The notes: generated by a model not told the origin, from the letters alone. 64,000 nucleotides of DNA from CAYHCE01 sp964355015 (GCA_964355015.1 CAYHCE010000016.1:12211-76210); one strand, 5' to 3'. Shown: positions 1-11,016, numbered from the stretch's first letter. A program made the numbers and translations.

Positions 1-1
1 G

Positions 2-514
2 GCCCAGGGTCTCACCTGGTTCGCCCCCGACGAGGAGCAGATGCTGGTGAGCCGCTCCCAGCTGCGGGCTCGGATCATGGGAGCCCTGGGGGGTCGCGCC
101 GCCGAAGCCGTGGTGTTCGGCCATGCCGAGGTCACCACCGGCGCCGGTGGCGATATCCAGCAGGTGGCGAGCATGGCCCGGCAGATGGTCACCCGCTTCG
201 GCATGAGCGAGCTCGGACCGGTATCCCTGGAGGCCGGCAACCAGGAGGTGTTCCTGGGTCGAGACCTGATGACCCGCAGCGATGTCTCCGACGCCATCGC
301 CCGCCGGATCGATGAACAGGTCCGCGCCATCGTGGATGGCTGCTACCGCGACACTCTGGAGCTGGTCTCCCTGCAGCGCCCCTGCATGGACCGGCTGGTG
401 GAGCTGCTGATCGAGAAGGAAACTCTCGACGGTGACGAATTCCGCGCCGTGGTGGCCGAGTTCGCCCCGATCCCGGAGAAGGAGCGTTTCTCGCCGCTGC
501 TGCCCGCTGCCTGA
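2..514 (+). CDS. ftsH: ATP-dependent zinc metalloprotease FtsH, C-terminal part (cut by window edge)
   Basis: The reading frame is open from the first bases and ends at 514, giving about 170 residues of the FtsH peptidase domain. Visible family features are the stretch AQGLTWFAPDEEQ, the segment GGRAAEAVVFG just after the zinc site, and the helical C-terminus with VTRFGMSELGPVSLE. FtsH is a hexameric membrane AAA protease; in cyanobacteria it degrades damaged D1 protein during photosystem II repair at the thylakoid. The AAA module, the HEXXH site and the membrane segments lie outside the window. Thf1/Psb29, known to support FtsH accumulation, is encoded about 1 kb downstream, which fits a photosystem II maintenance neighbourhood. 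Confidence 0.92.
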   Translation, partial: AQGLTWFAPDEEQMLVSRSQLRARIMGALGGRAAEAVVFGHAEVTTGAGGDIQQVASMARQMVTRFGMSELGPVSLEAGNQEVFLGRDLMTRSDVSDAIARRIDEQVRAIVDGCYRDTLELVSLQRPCMDRLVELLIEKETLDGDEFRAVVAEFAPIPEKERFSPLLPAA

Positions 515-605
515 TCCAACCGGGCCGGTGCCGATCCAGAGATGGTTCCGCTCTTAACCCGGCCTTTTCCCCCAGCGCCGCCGCAGCCACCTAACGTTTG
601 CCTCT

Positions 606-872
606 ATGCCTATCCCGTCCGTGAGCCAAACGCACTCCCCGATGGAGTCCTTCAGCCGCTACCACGGCGAAGACTGGAGTCCGGAGCGGCTCGCCTTTCA
701 CCAGAACCTCGAGCAGTTCGCCGAGCGGGTTGGATTGATCGTTGGATTGCAGAGCAACGGCAAGATGTCACAGGACGCCGCCTACGCTGAAATCCGCCAG
801 CTCTGGCGGGGGCTCAAGGACAGCAAGGGAAATCTGCTGAACAGCCCGGGCAAGGGCAAGCAGAAAGACTGA
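606..872 (+). CDS. Small conserved cyanobacterial protein, DUF7219-like
   Basis: An 88-residue soluble, charged protein of unknown function. The core containing RYHGEDWSPERLAFHQNLEQ followed by AERVGLIVGLQSNGK and then EIRQLWRGLKDSK matches my recollection of a short cyanobacterial family annotated DUF7219. The family assignment is from memory and not verified. The ATG at 606 is used; the in-frame ATG at 642 is an alternative that would start right before the conserved core. It is convergent with clpP, with only 18 bases between the stops. Confidence 0.7.
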   Translation: MPIPSVSQTHSPMESFSRYHGEDWSPERLAFHQNLEQFAERVGLIVGLQSNGKMSQDAAYAEIRQLWRGLKDSKGNLLNSPGKGKQKD

Positions 873-890
873 TCAAGCCCTGCGCCAGCT

Positions 891-1481
891 TCAGACCGAC
901 CGCACCGCACGACGGTCGATCACCTTATCGATCAGGCCGTAGTTCACCGCCTCGGCAGGGGACATGAAGAAATCGCGGTCGGTGTCGAGCTGGATGCGGT
1001 CCAGGGGCTGACCGGTTCGATCGGCCAGTTCACGGTTGAGCTTGTCCTTGAGGTAGAGGATCTCGTCGGCCTGGATACGGATGTCGCTGGCCTGGCCGCG
1101 GGCTCCCCCCAGTGGCTGGTGAATCATGATGCGGGAGTGTTGCAGGCTGCTGCGTTTGCCTCTGGCCCCCGCGGTGAGCAGGAAAGCGCCCATGCTGGCC
1201 GCCAGACCGACGCAGACGGTCTGGACGTCGGGCTTGATGTGCTGCATCGTGTCGAAGATGCCCAGGCCGTCGTAGACAGAACCACCCGGTGAATTGATGT
1301 AGAGGAAGATGTCCTTCTCAGGGTCTTCGGCTTCAAGAAACAGCAGCTGGGCCACGACCCGGTTGGCGGATTCGGCGGTGACGGGCTCTCCCAGAAAGAT
1401 GATCCGCTCGCGCAGCAGACGGGAATAGATATCGAACGCGCGTTCGCCCCGGCCCGAATCTTCAATCACGATCGGGATCAT
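891..1481 (-). CDS. clpP: ATP-dependent Clp protease proteolytic subunit ClpP
   Basis: A 196-residue ClpP, the tetradecameric serine peptidase that degrades proteins unfolded by ClpA/ClpC/ClpX chaperones. The catalytic triad is visible: Ser96 in GLAASMG, His121 in MIHQPLGG and Asp170 in DTDRDFF. The ATG at 1481 gives the usual ClpP length and begins [20 protein letters not shown]; the frame stays open upstream to 1640 but that extension lacks ClpP similarity. It is transcribed divergently from thf1 across about 100 bases. Cyanobacteria carry several ClpP/ClpR paralogues and I cannot tell which one this is. clpS lies nearby at 4192. Confidence 0.95.
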   Translation of the reverse strand: MIPIVIEDSGRGERAFDIYSRLLRERIIFLGEPVTAESANRVVAQLLFLEAEDPEKDIFLYINSPGGSVYDGLGIFDTMQHIKPDVQTVCVGLAASMGAFLLTAGARGKRSSLQHSRIMIHQPLGGARGQASDIRIQADEILYLKDKLNRELADRTGQPLDRIQLDTDRDFFMSPAEAVNYGLIDKVIDRRAVRSV

Positions 1482-1581
1482 CGGCAATGGCAGAGCAACG
1501 GACCCGATCCTACCGACGCCGGTGGGGCGACGGCCCGATCCGCTCCGGAGCACGGGGATCGGGCGGTGGAGGAGCAGCGCT

Positions 1582-2334
1582 ATGGTCCACACAACCGTTC
1601 GGACCAGCGTGGGCGCCTGTCTCACCGTCGCTGACAGCAAACGCGCCTTTCACAGCGCCTTTCCGCATGTGATCGGGCCGCTCTATCGCCGCATGGTGGA
1701 TGAACTGCTGGTGGAACTCCATCTGCTCAGCCGGCAGAAGGGCTTCCGCAGTGACGCCCTGTTCGCCGTCGGCCTCACCCAGGTCTTCGATGGCTTCGCC
1801 CGGGGCTATCGCCCGGAACAGCAGCGACTGCCTCTGTTCCGGGCCCTCTGCGCTTCCTCCGGATTCGACCCCGAGCGGATCCGCGCCCAGCGGGACGAGG
1901 CCCTCGGGGCCGTGGGACAGCACAGCCTCGATGAGGTGAAGCAATGGCTGGCGGACCGGGGCCAGGGCGCACCGGAACCGATCGCCACCGTCCTGGCCGA
2001 CGTGACGCGCCCCGACTTCCATTACTCCCGTCTGTTCGCCGTCGGGCTGCTCAGCCTGCTGCAGCAGGCGCGCGGTGCCGAGGCCGTCGAGCCCGAGGCC
2101 CTGCGTCAGGCGGCCCATCAGATCGGTGCGGCCATGGGTCTGCTCAAGGAGCGGATGGATAAAGACCTCACGCTCTATGCCAGCAATCTCGAGAAGATGG
2201 CCCAGGCGGTGGAGCTGATGGAGGAAACCCTGGCAGCCGAGCGTCGACGCCGCGAGCGCCAGGAGGCCGACACCAGGACCGCCGCGTCAACACCCCCTGC
2301 CGTCTCGGGTCCATCAACGGCCCCCAGCACCTGA
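1582..2334 (+). CDS. thf1: Photosystem II biogenesis protein Thf1/Psb29
   Basis: About 250 residues with the typical Thf1 opening [20 protein letters not shown], then [17 protein letters not shown] and [15 protein letters not shown]. The C-terminus is a charged, probably coiled-coil segment near [17 protein letters not shown] with a Ser/Thr/Pro-rich tail. Thf1 works at the thylakoid and stabilises FtsH complexes involved in photosystem II turnover. The start at 1582 ([10 protein letters not shown]) is preferred because the open frame further upstream, from 1522, looks non-coding. The last 21 bases overlap the end of the convergent gene at 2314. Confidence 0.92.
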   Translation: MVHTTVRTSVGACLTVADSKRAFHSAFPHVIGPLYRRMVDELLVELHLLSRQKGFRSDALFAVGLTQVFDGFARGYRPEQQRLPLFRALCASSGFDPERIRAQRDEALGAVGQHSLDEVKQWLADRGQGAPEPIATVLADVTRPDFHYSRLFAVGLLSLLQQARGAEAVEPEALRQAAHQIGAAMGLLKERMDKDLTLYASNLEKMAQAVELMEETLAAERRRRERQEADTRTAASTPPAVSGPSTAPST

Positions 2335-3756
2335 TCCCCCCTCCCCGCTGGCAGGTGCGCCCGGCCTGACGGGTGCACCTGCCGGCCTCGTCGGTCCCTT
2401 GCCCAGGCTGAGGGAACCCCACAAACGGGAGAGCCTGGCTCGCCCGGTTGTGGCGGGCAACGCCAGGCTGGCCATGTCCAGGTATTGCGCACGCCGCACC
2501 ACGGTCGGCAGTTCCGGAGGGAGCAACGAGAGTGCGGCCAGATCGGCAGGCCTTGCCCGCAGTCGCAGATCCACCCCTGCCGCTGGGGCCTGGGCCGTGC
2601 CGGAGCCTGCCGGAGCAGGAGCGGCCTCGGCGCCGAGCACGAACAGCAGCTCGGGCATCGCGCCAGGAGCGGTGGTGATCCAGCGCCAACCTCCGACCAC
2701 CGTTCCGTCCTGACGCACCCAGGTGCTGACGGGCAGGGCGCCGGCCGACCGATTCACCAGACCCTGCGACTCCAGCGCCCGGGCCATCGGCCCCAGCCAG
2801 GCCGTCCAGGCGCTGCGGTCGGGACCCACTGCCAGCTGCAGTTCCAGGGAGGCGCGAAACAGGCCCCGGGGCTGGGGGCGAAGCCGCAGCAGGAACGGAG
2901 TGCGCTCCAGTCGTTCCAGCAGCTTTTCGTCGAGCCCGTAGCGATCCTCCAGAGGTTTGCTGATCAGCTGATTGCGCAGCAGGGCCTGCAGCAGCAGATC
3001 CAGGCGAGCCCCCTGCACCTCCAGCAGCAGGGTGGGAGGCAGGGGATCGGCAGGCCGGCGCCACTCCGATGCGGCAGCCACCGCAGGGGAAGAATCGACC
3101 GGATCGGGGCGGTCGCTGGCCTCTCCCTGCCAGCGGAGGCCGAGCGGGTCGCTGCCCACCACCAGACAGCCCTGCTGGAACCGCTGCAGCAGGGGTACGA
3201 GGTCGCCGACCAGCTGGGCCAGGGACACGTTGGTCCAGGCCACGGCCTGACTCTGACGCAGCCGCAGCACGCAGCGCTGTTCCATACCCTGGGGCGTGCG
3301 CACGGTGCGCTGCAGCTGCTGTTGCAGCAGCTGGTGGGAGAGGGGATCGGGAGCGATCACCACCAGATCGTCGAGGCGCAGGGCATGGGGGGGGAGCACC
3401 GCCTCGGCGCGCGGACCGAACACGACCGAAGGAACCGCCAGGTAGGCCCCGCCCTCTCGACCCCAAAACTGCCACCACTGACCCCGCTGGCGGCTCCAGA
3501 GCCGGGCCGCAGGCTCGGAACCCAGCCGCTGCTGCCACAGCAGCGGCGGTGGCCGACTCGGATCGGCGGCGAAACTCTGGATCAGGGAAGAGGCGCCGAG
3601 CAGGCGCTCCAGGCCTGCCGCGTTGGCACGGGGGTACCGATGCAGCTGTGCCGTCGGCAGCAGCACCAGCAGGGCGATCACGGCCGAGGTGAGCGGCAGC
3701 GGACCGAGACGGGGCGGCCAGCGGAGCACATTCCAGCGCGGCAGGGACAGAGTCAT
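2314..3756 (-). CDS. Conserved cyanobacterial membrane-anchored protein of unknown function
   Basis: About 480 residues. One hydrophobic segment near residues 20-40 (SAVIALLVLLPTAQL) suggests an N-terminal membrane anchor; the rest is predicted extracytoplasmic and rich in Leu, Gln and Pro, with recurring patterns such as LLLQALLRNQLISKP and RTPFLLRLRPQPRGLF. It resembles the large cyanobacterial proteins annotated DUF3352, but I cannot confirm this. ATG 3756 (MTLSLPRW) is chosen over the upstream in-frame start at 3777 because the hydrophobic anchor follows it closely. It lies between thf1 and petN, in a photosynthesis-related cluster. No catalytic motif is visible. Confidence 0.75.
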   Translation of the reverse strand: MTLSLPRWNVLRWPPRLGPLPLTSAVIALLVLLPTAQLHRYPRANAAGLERLLGASSLIQSFAADPSRPPPLLWQQRLGSEPAARLWSRQRGQWWQFWGREGGAYLAVPSVVFGPRAEAVLPPHALRLDDLVVIAPDPLSHQLLQQQLQRTVRTPQGMEQRCVLRLRQSQAVAWTNVSLAQLVGDLVPLLQRFQQGCLVVGSDPLGLRWQGEASDRPDPVDSSPAVAAASEWRRPADPLPPTLLLEVQGARLDLLLQALLRNQLISKPLEDRYGLDEKLLERLERTPFLLRLRPQPRGLFRASLELQLAVGPDRSAWTAWLGPMARALESQGLVNRSAGALPVSTWVRQDGTVVGGWRWITTAPGAMPELLFVLGAEAAPAPAGSGTAQAPAAGVDLRLRARPADLAALSLLPPELPTVVRRAQYLDMASLALPATTGRARLSRLWGSLSLGKGPTRPAGAPVRPGAPASGEGGSGAGGR

Positions 3757-3823
3757 GGCTGGGGAACGGGCCCTCATCGTGGGTGCCGCGGCGGCGCACG
3801 GGACGGGCCAGCCTGCGGTTCGC

Positions 3824-3973
3824 TCAGCGGCGGGCGCTGCCCGAACGCTGGCGGCGGCGGCGATCCCGCCACTCGACCGCCGACAGATAGATCACGCCGC
3901 CGCTCACGAAGACGAGCAGCACGGCAGCGACCAGCGCCAGCAGATTGGCGCTGGTGAGGGGGAAGTCCAACAT
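3824..3973 (-). CDS. Small single-pass membrane protein (49 aa)
   Basis: The ORF MLDFPLTSANLLALVAAVLL followed by a hydrophobic continuation to VIYLSAVEW and a very basic tail (RDRRRRQRS) encodes one transmembrane helix with a cytoplasmic positive end. It sits between petN and the membrane-anchored protein on the same strand, 49 bases downstream of petN, so the three may be co-transcribed. The function is unknown. It is too short for strong statistical support, but the placement beside petN and the clean helix-plus-positive-tail pattern argue that it is real. Confidence 0.6.
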   Translation of the reverse strand: MLDFPLTSANLLALVAAVLLVFVSGGVIYLSAVEWRDRRRRQRSGSARR

Positions 3974-4022
3974 CCGGGGGAGAAACGTACCGAGCGGGGA
4001 AGGACCCCCGACCCGGAGCCGA

Positions 4023-4124
4023 TCAGAAGTTGATCGTGCCGTCGCCGTTGCGGCCCCAGACCACCATGGCGATCGAGAAGCTGAACAGAGCGGCCAGCGA
4101 GGCCCAGGCAAGCGTGATCAGCAT
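4023..4124 (-). CDS. petN: Cytochrome b6f complex subunit PetN
   Basis: A 33-residue ORF reading [20 protein letters not shown], then [13 protein letters not shown] and stop. This matches PetN (subunit 8) of the cytochrome b6f complex along its whole length, including the conserved WGRNGDGT C-terminus. PetN is a single-helix thylakoid membrane subunit needed for stable assembly of the complex that passes electrons from plastoquinol to plastocyanin or cytochrome c6. It is divergent from clpS, with a 67-base gap that must hold both promoters. This gene is strong evidence that the window is cyanobacterial. Confidence 0.95.
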   Translation of the reverse strand: MLITLAWASLAALFSFSIAMVVWGRNGDGTINF

Positions 4125-4191
4125 GGAGTCGCCCAGCAGGAATGTGCACGACTTTACCTAGAGTGGTTCAGCGTTGGACGGCTGATCGGTC

Positions 4192-4533
4192 ATGGACGCC
4201 AGGCTCCCACGGCTGGGCAGGTTCGCGAAGCCCGTCACCACCATGGCCACCCCCGGCGGCCAGCAGTTGCTGGAACCGGTGCGCCAGCAGCAGCCCTACC
4301 CCCATTACAAGGTGGTGGTGCTGGACGACGACGTGAACACCTTCCAGCACGTGGTGGAATGCCTGGTGCGCTACCTGCCCGGGATGGGGCCCGACAGGGC
4401 CTGGGAACTGGCCCACCGGATCGATGCCGAGGGATCCGCGGTCGTGTGGAGCGGCCCGCAGGAGCAGGCCGAGCTCTATCACCAGCAACTGGGCCAGGAG
4501 GGGCTGACGATGGCTCCACTGGAGCGGGCCTGA
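4192..4533 (+). CDS. clpS: ATP-dependent Clp protease adaptor ClpS
   Basis: A 113-residue frame with the ClpS core: YKVVVLDDDVNTFQHVVECL, then AWELAHRIDAEGSAVVWSGP and the C-terminal EGLTMAPLE. ClpS binds the N-domain of ClpA/ClpC and delivers N-degron substrates to ClpP. The DDDVNTF loop that contacts the substrate N-terminus is intact. The ATG at 4192 is listed; the ATG at 4243 (MATPGGQQ) is equally plausible because ClpS N-termini are variable. clpP is encoded about 2.7 kb away. Confidence 0.93.
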   Translation: MDARLPRLGRFAKPVTTMATPGGQQLLEPVRQQQPYPHYKVVVLDDDVNTFQHVVECLVRYLPGMGPDRAWELAHRIDAEGSAVVWSGPQEQAELYHQQLGQEGLTMAPLERA

Positions 4534-4540
4534 GCAGCGT

Positions 4541-4756
4541 TCAGGCCGTGACCCGGCAGCAGGCGGAGAGCTCGAACAGGTTGCGGATCTGCAGGGTGCG
4601 GGCCTGGGCATCGAGCACGTAACTGATCACCCGCCCGGAGCAGACCGCCAGCCCGCGGACCTGACGCCGGAGCGGCCTCCCGGCGGTGACCACCTCCACT
4701 CCCTCGCCAAGCTGGCGGCTGAGGTAATGACCGATCGCGGCTCGCGTCAACACCAT
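4541..4756 (-). CDS. Small conserved protein of unknown function
   Basis: A 71-residue soluble protein (MVLTRAAIGHYLSRQLGEG at the N-terminus) ending seven bases from the convergent clpS stop. The pattern of a short N-terminal helix followed by beta-rich text (VEVVTAGRPLRRQVRGLAV, VISYVLDAQARTLQIRNLF) looks like real protein rather than a shadow, and no competing frame is better. I do not recognise a family. It is divergent from the DUF2103-like gene. Confidence 0.6.
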   Translation of the reverse strand: MVLTRAAIGHYLSRQLGEGVEVVTAGRPLRRQVRGLAVCSGRVISYVLDAQARTLQIRNLFELSACCRVTA

Positions 4757-4827
4757 CTGCTCTCTGCTGCGGATGCCACTTCGTCCTAGCAGTGCCCCCT
4801 AGGCTCAGCCAACGGCGCAACAAATCC

Positions 4828-5109
4828 ATGGGCCGGGTGGTGATCACCCACAGCACCTACCTCGACGGGCTGATTGCCGTGCTCAAGGCCCTGGCCTTGC
4901 AACAGGGAATCGATACCGTCACGCCAGCGGTGATCTGCCGGGTGAAGGGCCATACCCCCCATCTGCGCCTGCGTGTGTCCACACCGATCACCGGCGGGTT
5001 CAAGGTGCTGGCCCGCCGGGGCAGTTCCGCCCAGGAGGTGTTCGTGGTCACTGGCTGGGAACGGGAGCGGCTCCAGGCGGAACTGGTGCGGCTCGTGGAG
5101 CAGAGCTGA
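4828..5109 (+). CDS. DUF2103-like predicted metal-binding protein
   Basis: About 93 residues starting MGRVVITHSTYLDGLIAVL and continuing VTPAVICRVKGHTPHLRLRV and GGFKVLARRGSSAQEVFVVT. This matches the cyanobacterial/archaeal family annotated DUF2103 as I remember it; the biochemical role is not established. ATG 4828 is chosen because the family begins at this GRVV segment; the upstream in-frame start at 4792 adds only a basic stretch. The 190 bases after it, before the purK stop, contain no convincing gene. Confidence 0.78.
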   Translation: MGRVVITHSTYLDGLIAVLKALALQQGIDTVTPAVICRVKGHTPHLRLRVSTPITGGFKVLARRGSSAQEVFVVTGWERERLQAELVRLVEQS

Positions 5110-5301
5110 AAGGGGTGGACCACCGTGCCGTCTTGCCCCAGCGTTCGACCTGGAAGAACCAGAGGGGCGGCCAAAGTGGGGCTTCGTTTCCGGCAACGAG
5201 GCCGGTGTACGTCACCGTCACGACAGACCACCCACGTCGAAGAGGGAGTCAGATCAGAAAACTGTGAAAGGCAGTCACCAACACAGCAGTCCGCGGAAAT
5301 C

Positions 5302-6570
5302 CTAGGGCGTCAGGGAAGGAGGCAGGGGCCAGATGGCCCGCACCTCAGCCAGTCGCTGCCGCGCCTCCGCGACCCGCTGAAGGGGGTCGGTGCCGACCAG
5401 GGCCAGGGTGACGTGGCCCAGCTTGCGGCCTGGAGAGGCCGCTGTCTTGCCATACCAGTGGAGGCTGGCCCCGGGCAGAGCCTCGAGCGCGCCTCGCTGA
5501 TCGGCGTAGTCCTCGCCAGAGGTTTCGAAAGCGAGCAGGTTCACCATCAGGGCGCCGGGCAGGCGCAGGCCCATGTCGCCGAGGGGCTCGCCGCGGACGA
5601 TCCGCAGCTGCTGGGAAAACTGACTGGTGTGAGCCGCCTCGATCGTGTAATGGCCGGAGTTGTGCGTGCGGGGCGCCAGCTCGTTGATCAGCAGCCCGGC
5701 GGGACCGTAGAAGAACTCGATCGAAAGCACACCGACGTAATCGAGCGCCGTGAGCAGGGAGGCGGCCACGTTGCGGGCCAGCGCCTGCACCGCCTGGGTG
5801 GTGGCGGCAGGTGCCAGCACCCAGTCACAGACCTGATCGTGCTGATGGGTCTGCACCAGCGGGAAACAGCCGACCCGACCACCCTGGTCGCGGCAGGACA
5901 CCAGAGCCAGCTCCTGCTCGAAGGTCACGAACTCCTCCAGCAGCCAGTGGCGGGGGTCCACCGCCTCGAGCAGGGCCTTCAGGTCGTCGCGGTCGCGGAT
6001 CGGCCGGGTGCCGCGGCCGTCGTAGCCACCGGTGACCGCCTTGGCCATCATCGGCAAGGCGAACCCCTCCGGCAGGCACGGGCCGGAGCCGCCGGCAGCG
6101 GCACCAGGAGGGGCAGCGTCCATCGAGCCGGAGGGTGTCCACACCTGCCCGGACCCGTCCGCCGCGGCCGCCGCCGCCGCTTCTGGGTCCGGGATCACAG
6201 CCTCCAGCGGGATCCAGCGCGGAGAGGGCAGCTGCAGCCGGTCGAGCAGTTCACGCTGGCTGCGCTTGGAGATGAGGGCGCCCAGGGCCTCCAGCCGCGG
6301 CACGAACCGCACGCCTTCGGCCTCGAGCGGGGCGAGTGCGTCGAGGTCGAGCCACTCGTTCTCGAAGCTGATCGCCTCGGCCCGCCTGGCCAGGCTGCGG
6401 GTGGCGGCCACATCATCGAGAGGAGCCTGGACCACGCTGGTGGCGAGCCGAACGGCGGGATCGCTGAGCTCCGGGGTCTGCACGTGCAGCTCCACGCCCT
6501 GCTGACGCGCGGCCTCCGCCAGCATCAAGGCGAGCTGGCCTCCCCCCACCACGCCGATGCTGCCAGCCAT
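5302..6570 (-). CDS. purK: 5-(carboxyamino)imidazole ribonucleotide synthase (PurK)
   Basis: A 422-residue ATP-grasp enzyme that carboxylates aminoimidazole ribonucleotide with ATP and bicarbonate in purine biosynthesis. The N-terminus IGVVGGGQLALMLAEAA is the family's nucleotide-fold signature. The ATP-grasp body shows KAVTGGYDGRGTRPI and EEFVTFEQELALVSCRD, and the C-terminal part contains INELAPRTHNSGHYTIEA. An Ala/Gly-rich insertion near residues 130-155 is longer than in most PurK proteins. ATG 6570 gives the expected start. The promoter must lie in the 96 bases between this start and the end of the sugar permease gene. Confidence 0.96.
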   Translation of the reverse strand: MAGSIGVVGGGQLALMLAEAARQQGVELHVQTPELSDPAVRLATSVVQAPLDDVAATRSLARRAEAISFENEWLDLDALAPLEAEGVRFVPRLEALGALISKRSQRELLDRLQLPSPRWIPLEAVIPDPEAAAAAAADGSGQVWTPSGSMDAAPPGAAAGGSGPCLPEGFALPMMAKAVTGGYDGRGTRPIRDRDDLKALLEAVDPRHWLLEEFVTFEQELALVSCRDQGGRVGCFPLVQTHQHDQVCDWVLAPAATTQAVQALARNVAASLLTALDYVGVLSIEFFYGPAGLLINELAPRTHNSGHYTIEAAHTSQFSQQLRIVRGEPLGDMGLRLPGALMVNLLAFETSGEDYADQRGALEALPGASLHWYGKTAASPGRKLGHVTLALVGTDPLQRVAEARQRLAEVRAIWPLPPSLTP

Positions 6571-6666
6571 CCCTTTCCTCCAGGGCCGCGAGCCGATCGG
6601 AGCGCACGCCGTTTCAGCAGCTTGCCATTCTCCCGGTCCACGCAGACGGCAACGGCAGGACGGGAC

Positions 6667-7590
6667 TCAGCTGAAGCTCTTCTCCCCCAGGGCCAGGAAG
6701 CGCAGCAGGCTGAACAGGAGCACGATCAGGAACAGGGCCAGCCCCACGGTGCAGGCGTAGCTGATCTCCAGCTCGGAGAAGGCCTGGTCGTAGACGTAGT
6801 AGACGAGGGTGCGCGTGGAATCGGCCGGGCCGCCCTGGGTCATCAGGAAGACCTCCTCGAACACCTTGGTGGCGGCGATCGCCGAGATCACCCCCACCAG
6901 GGTGAGGTAGGGGCTCAGCAGGGGCAGGGTGATGTCGAGGTGGCGCTGCCAGCCCTCGCTGCCATCGAGGGCTGCCGCCTCGTAGAGCTCGGGGGAGATC
7001 CCCTGCAGCCCGGCCAGGAAGATCACCATGTAGTAGCCGAGTCCCTTCCAGAGAGTCACCAGCATCACGGCCGGCAGGGCGAGCAGGGGACTGGTGAGGA
7101 AGCCGATCGGGCTGAACACCTCCCCCAGCAGGGCCGCCAGCCAGCCATTGATCAGGCCGTTCTCGGCATAGAGCCAGCGGAAGGCGATCGCCGCCACCAC
7201 GATCGACACCAGCACCGGCGTGTAGAAGGCCGCACGAAAGAGGTGGATGCCGGGCAGCTGCCGGTTCACCAGCACCGCCAGGGTGAGGGAACCGATCACG
7301 ATCGGCGGCACCACACCCACCAGGTACAGCAGGGTGGTGCCCAGCACCTGGAAGAAGATCGGATCGGCCAGCAGCCGGCGGATGTTGGCCAGGCCGACGA
7401 AGCGCAGGGGCTCGCTCACGTCCAGACCGGTTTCAGTGAAGCTGATCACCAGCGCCATCGCCGCCGGGACGAGCACCGACACCCCCAGCAGCAGCAGGGC
7501 CGGTGTGAGGAAACCCCAGGCCGTGGCGCTCCGACCGGACCAGGCCGGGAACGCGCGACGGGGGGGAGCAGGTGGGGGGGAGCCGGGCAT
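6667..7590 (-). CDS. Sugar ABC transporter permease, MalF/UgpA type
   Basis: About 307 residues with six predicted membrane helices. It carries the EAA loop EAAALDGSEGWQRHLDITLP, which contacts the ATPase, so this is a binding-protein-dependent inner-membrane permease. Helices include FLTPALLLLGVSVLVPAAM and LFLIVLLFSLLRFLALGEK. The substrate is unknown; cyanobacterial relatives import compatible solutes such as glucosylglycerol, trehalose or sucrose. No binding protein, second permease or ATPase lies next to it, so its partners must be elsewhere. ATG 7590 lies nine bases from the proposed recQ start on the other strand. Confidence 0.9.
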   Translation of the reverse strand: MPGSPPPAPPRRAFPAWSGRSATAWGFLTPALLLLGVSVLVPAAMALVISFTETGLDVSEPLRFVGLANIRRLLADPIFFQVLGTTLLYLVGVVPPIVIGSLTLAVLVNRQLPGIHLFRAAFYTPVLVSIVVAAIAFRWLYAENGLINGWLAALLGEVFSPIGFLTSPLLALPAVMLVTLWKGLGYYMVIFLAGLQGISPELYEAAALDGSEGWQRHLDITLPLLSPYLTLVGVISAIAATKVFEEVFLMTQGGPADSTRTLVYYVYDQAFSELEISYACTVGLALFLIVLLFSLLRFLALGEKSFS

Positions 7591-7599
7591 GGCGCCATT

Positions 7600-9480
<1,881 letters not shown>

Positions 9481-9510
9481 CCTCGGCCCGATGCCCAGCG
9501 GTTGTGCGCG

Positions 9511-10671
9511 ATGACCTCCACGCTCCCGTCCGACGGCACGGCCACAGCAGGCGGCACGGTCACAGCAGGCGGCGGGCTGCGCACGATCGCGGTGGAGCTG
9601 GCGAAGAACAGCTATCCGGTGGTGATCGGCGAAAGAGCACTGGAACGGCTGGGGGAGCAGCTTCTCGGGCGCGGCTTCCGGCCCGCCACCAAGGTACTTG
9701 TGGTGAGCAATCCGGTGGTGCAGCACCACTACGGCACCACCGCCCTGGCGAGCCTGGAGGCCGCCGGCTTCGCAGCGAGCCTGCTGGAAATCGACGCGGG
9801 CGAGGAGCAGAAGACACCCTCCAGCGTGGCCCTGATCCATGACGAGGCCTTTGCGCGCCAGCTGGAGCGGCGCTCCCTGATCGTGGCCCTGGGCGGGGGC
9901 GTGGTGGGCGACATGGCGGGCTTCGCGGCCGCCACCTGGCTGCGGGGCATCCCTGTGGTGCAGGTGCCCACCACCCTGCTGGCCATGGTGGACGCCGCCA
10001 TCGGCGGCAAGACGGGCGTGAACCATCCGGGCGGCAAGAACCTGATCGGGGCCTTCCACCAACCGTCGCTGGTGCTGATCGACCCCTCCACCCTTGCCAC
10101 CCTGCCGAAGCGGGAGTTCGGTGCCGGTATGGCCGAGGTGATCAAGTACGGCGTGATCGGCGACGCAACCCTGTTCGCGGAGCTGGAGGCCGCCGCCGAT
10201 CTCTCCAGCCTCACGGCTGTGGGCCCGCTCCTGTTGCGGCGGGTGCTGGAGCGCTCCGCCGCCGCCAAGGCGCGGGTGGTGGCAGCCGACGAACGGGAAG
10301 GAGGCTTGCGGGCGATCCTCAATTACGGCCACACCCTCGGCCATGTGGTGGAAACCCTGAGCGGCTACGGCACCTGGCTCCACGGCGAAGCGGTGGCCCT
10401 CGGAATGGTCGCCGCCGGAGAGCTGGCGGTGGAGATGGGTCTCTGGGAACGCGCGGACCAGGACCGCCAGAAGGCGGTGATCGCGCGGGCGGGTCTGCCG
10501 CTGCGATGGCCGCCCCTGGAGGTCGAAGCGGTGCTGCACACCCTGCAGAGCGACAAGAAGGTGAAGAACGGCCGGGTGCGTTTCGTGCTGCCGACCGGCA
10601 TCGGCACGGTCGTGATCCGCGACGACGTGGAGGCCGCGCGGATCTGCCACGTGCTTGGTGGCCTGAGCTGA
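9511..10671 (+). CDS. aroB: 3-dehydroquinate synthase
   Basis: About 386 residues. AroB converts DAHP to 3-dehydroquinate, the second step of the shikimate pathway, using NAD and a divalent metal. Clear motifs are the glycine-rich NAD site [48 protein letters not shown] and the metal/active-site stretch [14 protein letters not shown] 9511 is chosen; a GTG/TTG-type start a few codons upstream at 9502 is possible. The N-terminus has a short Thr/Gly/Ala-rich repeat ([13 protein letters not shown]) not needed for activity. It follows recQ on the same strand after 30 bases and may share its transcript. Confidence 0.97.
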   Translation: MTSTLPSDGTATAGGTVTAGGGLRTIAVELAKNSYPVVIGERALERLGEQLLGRGFRPATKVLVVSNPVVQHHYGTTALASLEAAGFAASLLEIDAGEEQKTPSSVALIHDEAFARQLERRSLIVALGGGVVGDMAGFAAATWLRGIPVVQVPTTLLAMVDAAIGGKTGVNHPGGKNLIGAFHQPSLVLIDPSTLATLPKREFGAGMAEVIKYGVIGDATLFAELEAAADLSSLTAVGPLLLRRVLERSAAAKARVVAADEREGGLRAILNYGHTLGHVVETLSGYGTWLHGEAVALGMVAAGELAVEMGLWERADQDRQKAVIARAGLPLRWPPLEVEAVLHTLQSDKKVKNGRVRFVLPTGIGTVVIRDDVEAARICHVLGGLS

Positions 10672-10724
10672 ACGCTTCAGCCGCTGGACCCGAAAACACG
10701 GCCGGGGCTGGGGACCACCGGCGC

Positions 10725-11016
10725 TCAGGCCGAGACCCGGCCTGCGCGGGCCGCGGTGCTGAGGCCCTGACCGATCGGAACGAAGACATCCTGTTCGCGC
10801 CTTGTCAGAAGATCCCAGTCCTGCGGGGGTCGAGCGGAGGCTGATCCGGAACCATCAGGATCACCGCAGAGGAGGATGACCTTTGCCCCGGGGTTGGCTT
10901 GAGCAGCATTCGGCAATCTCCACCCCACAGCCAGCGGGCAGAAGCAGATCAACGATCAGCAGGTCGGGGCCAGTCAGGCAGAAGAGCCACCGGCGTGTGG
11001 ACAACTGCTGCGCTCC
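10725..11016 (-). pseudogene. Decayed NarL/LuxR-family response regulator
   Basis: On the minus strand, one frame reads FCLTGPDLLIVDLLLPAGCG VEIAE, which is the receiver-domain segment around the phosphoacceptor Asp. A shifted frame then reads NPGAKVILLCGD, the next receiver strand, followed by DWDLLTRREQDVFVPIGQGL, the start of a LuxR-type helix-turn-helix. The pieces are in the right order but the reading frame changes between them, the linker is shortened and the HTH stops early. This is best read as a degraded response regulator rather than a functional gene. The receiver N-terminus is missing and the serine hydrolase gene begins directly after it. Confidence 0.6.

Noticed and set aside
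2168..3799. 543-codon minus-strand ORF in a second frame
   Set aside because: Arg/Pro/Ala-rich shadow of the 2314-3756 gene; the chosen frame has the membrane anchor and normal composition.
5125..7570. Very long plus-strand open frame upstream of recQ
   Set aside because: It is antisense to purK and the sugar permease, with Gln/His/Gly-rich shadow text; only the part from ~7600 is recQ.
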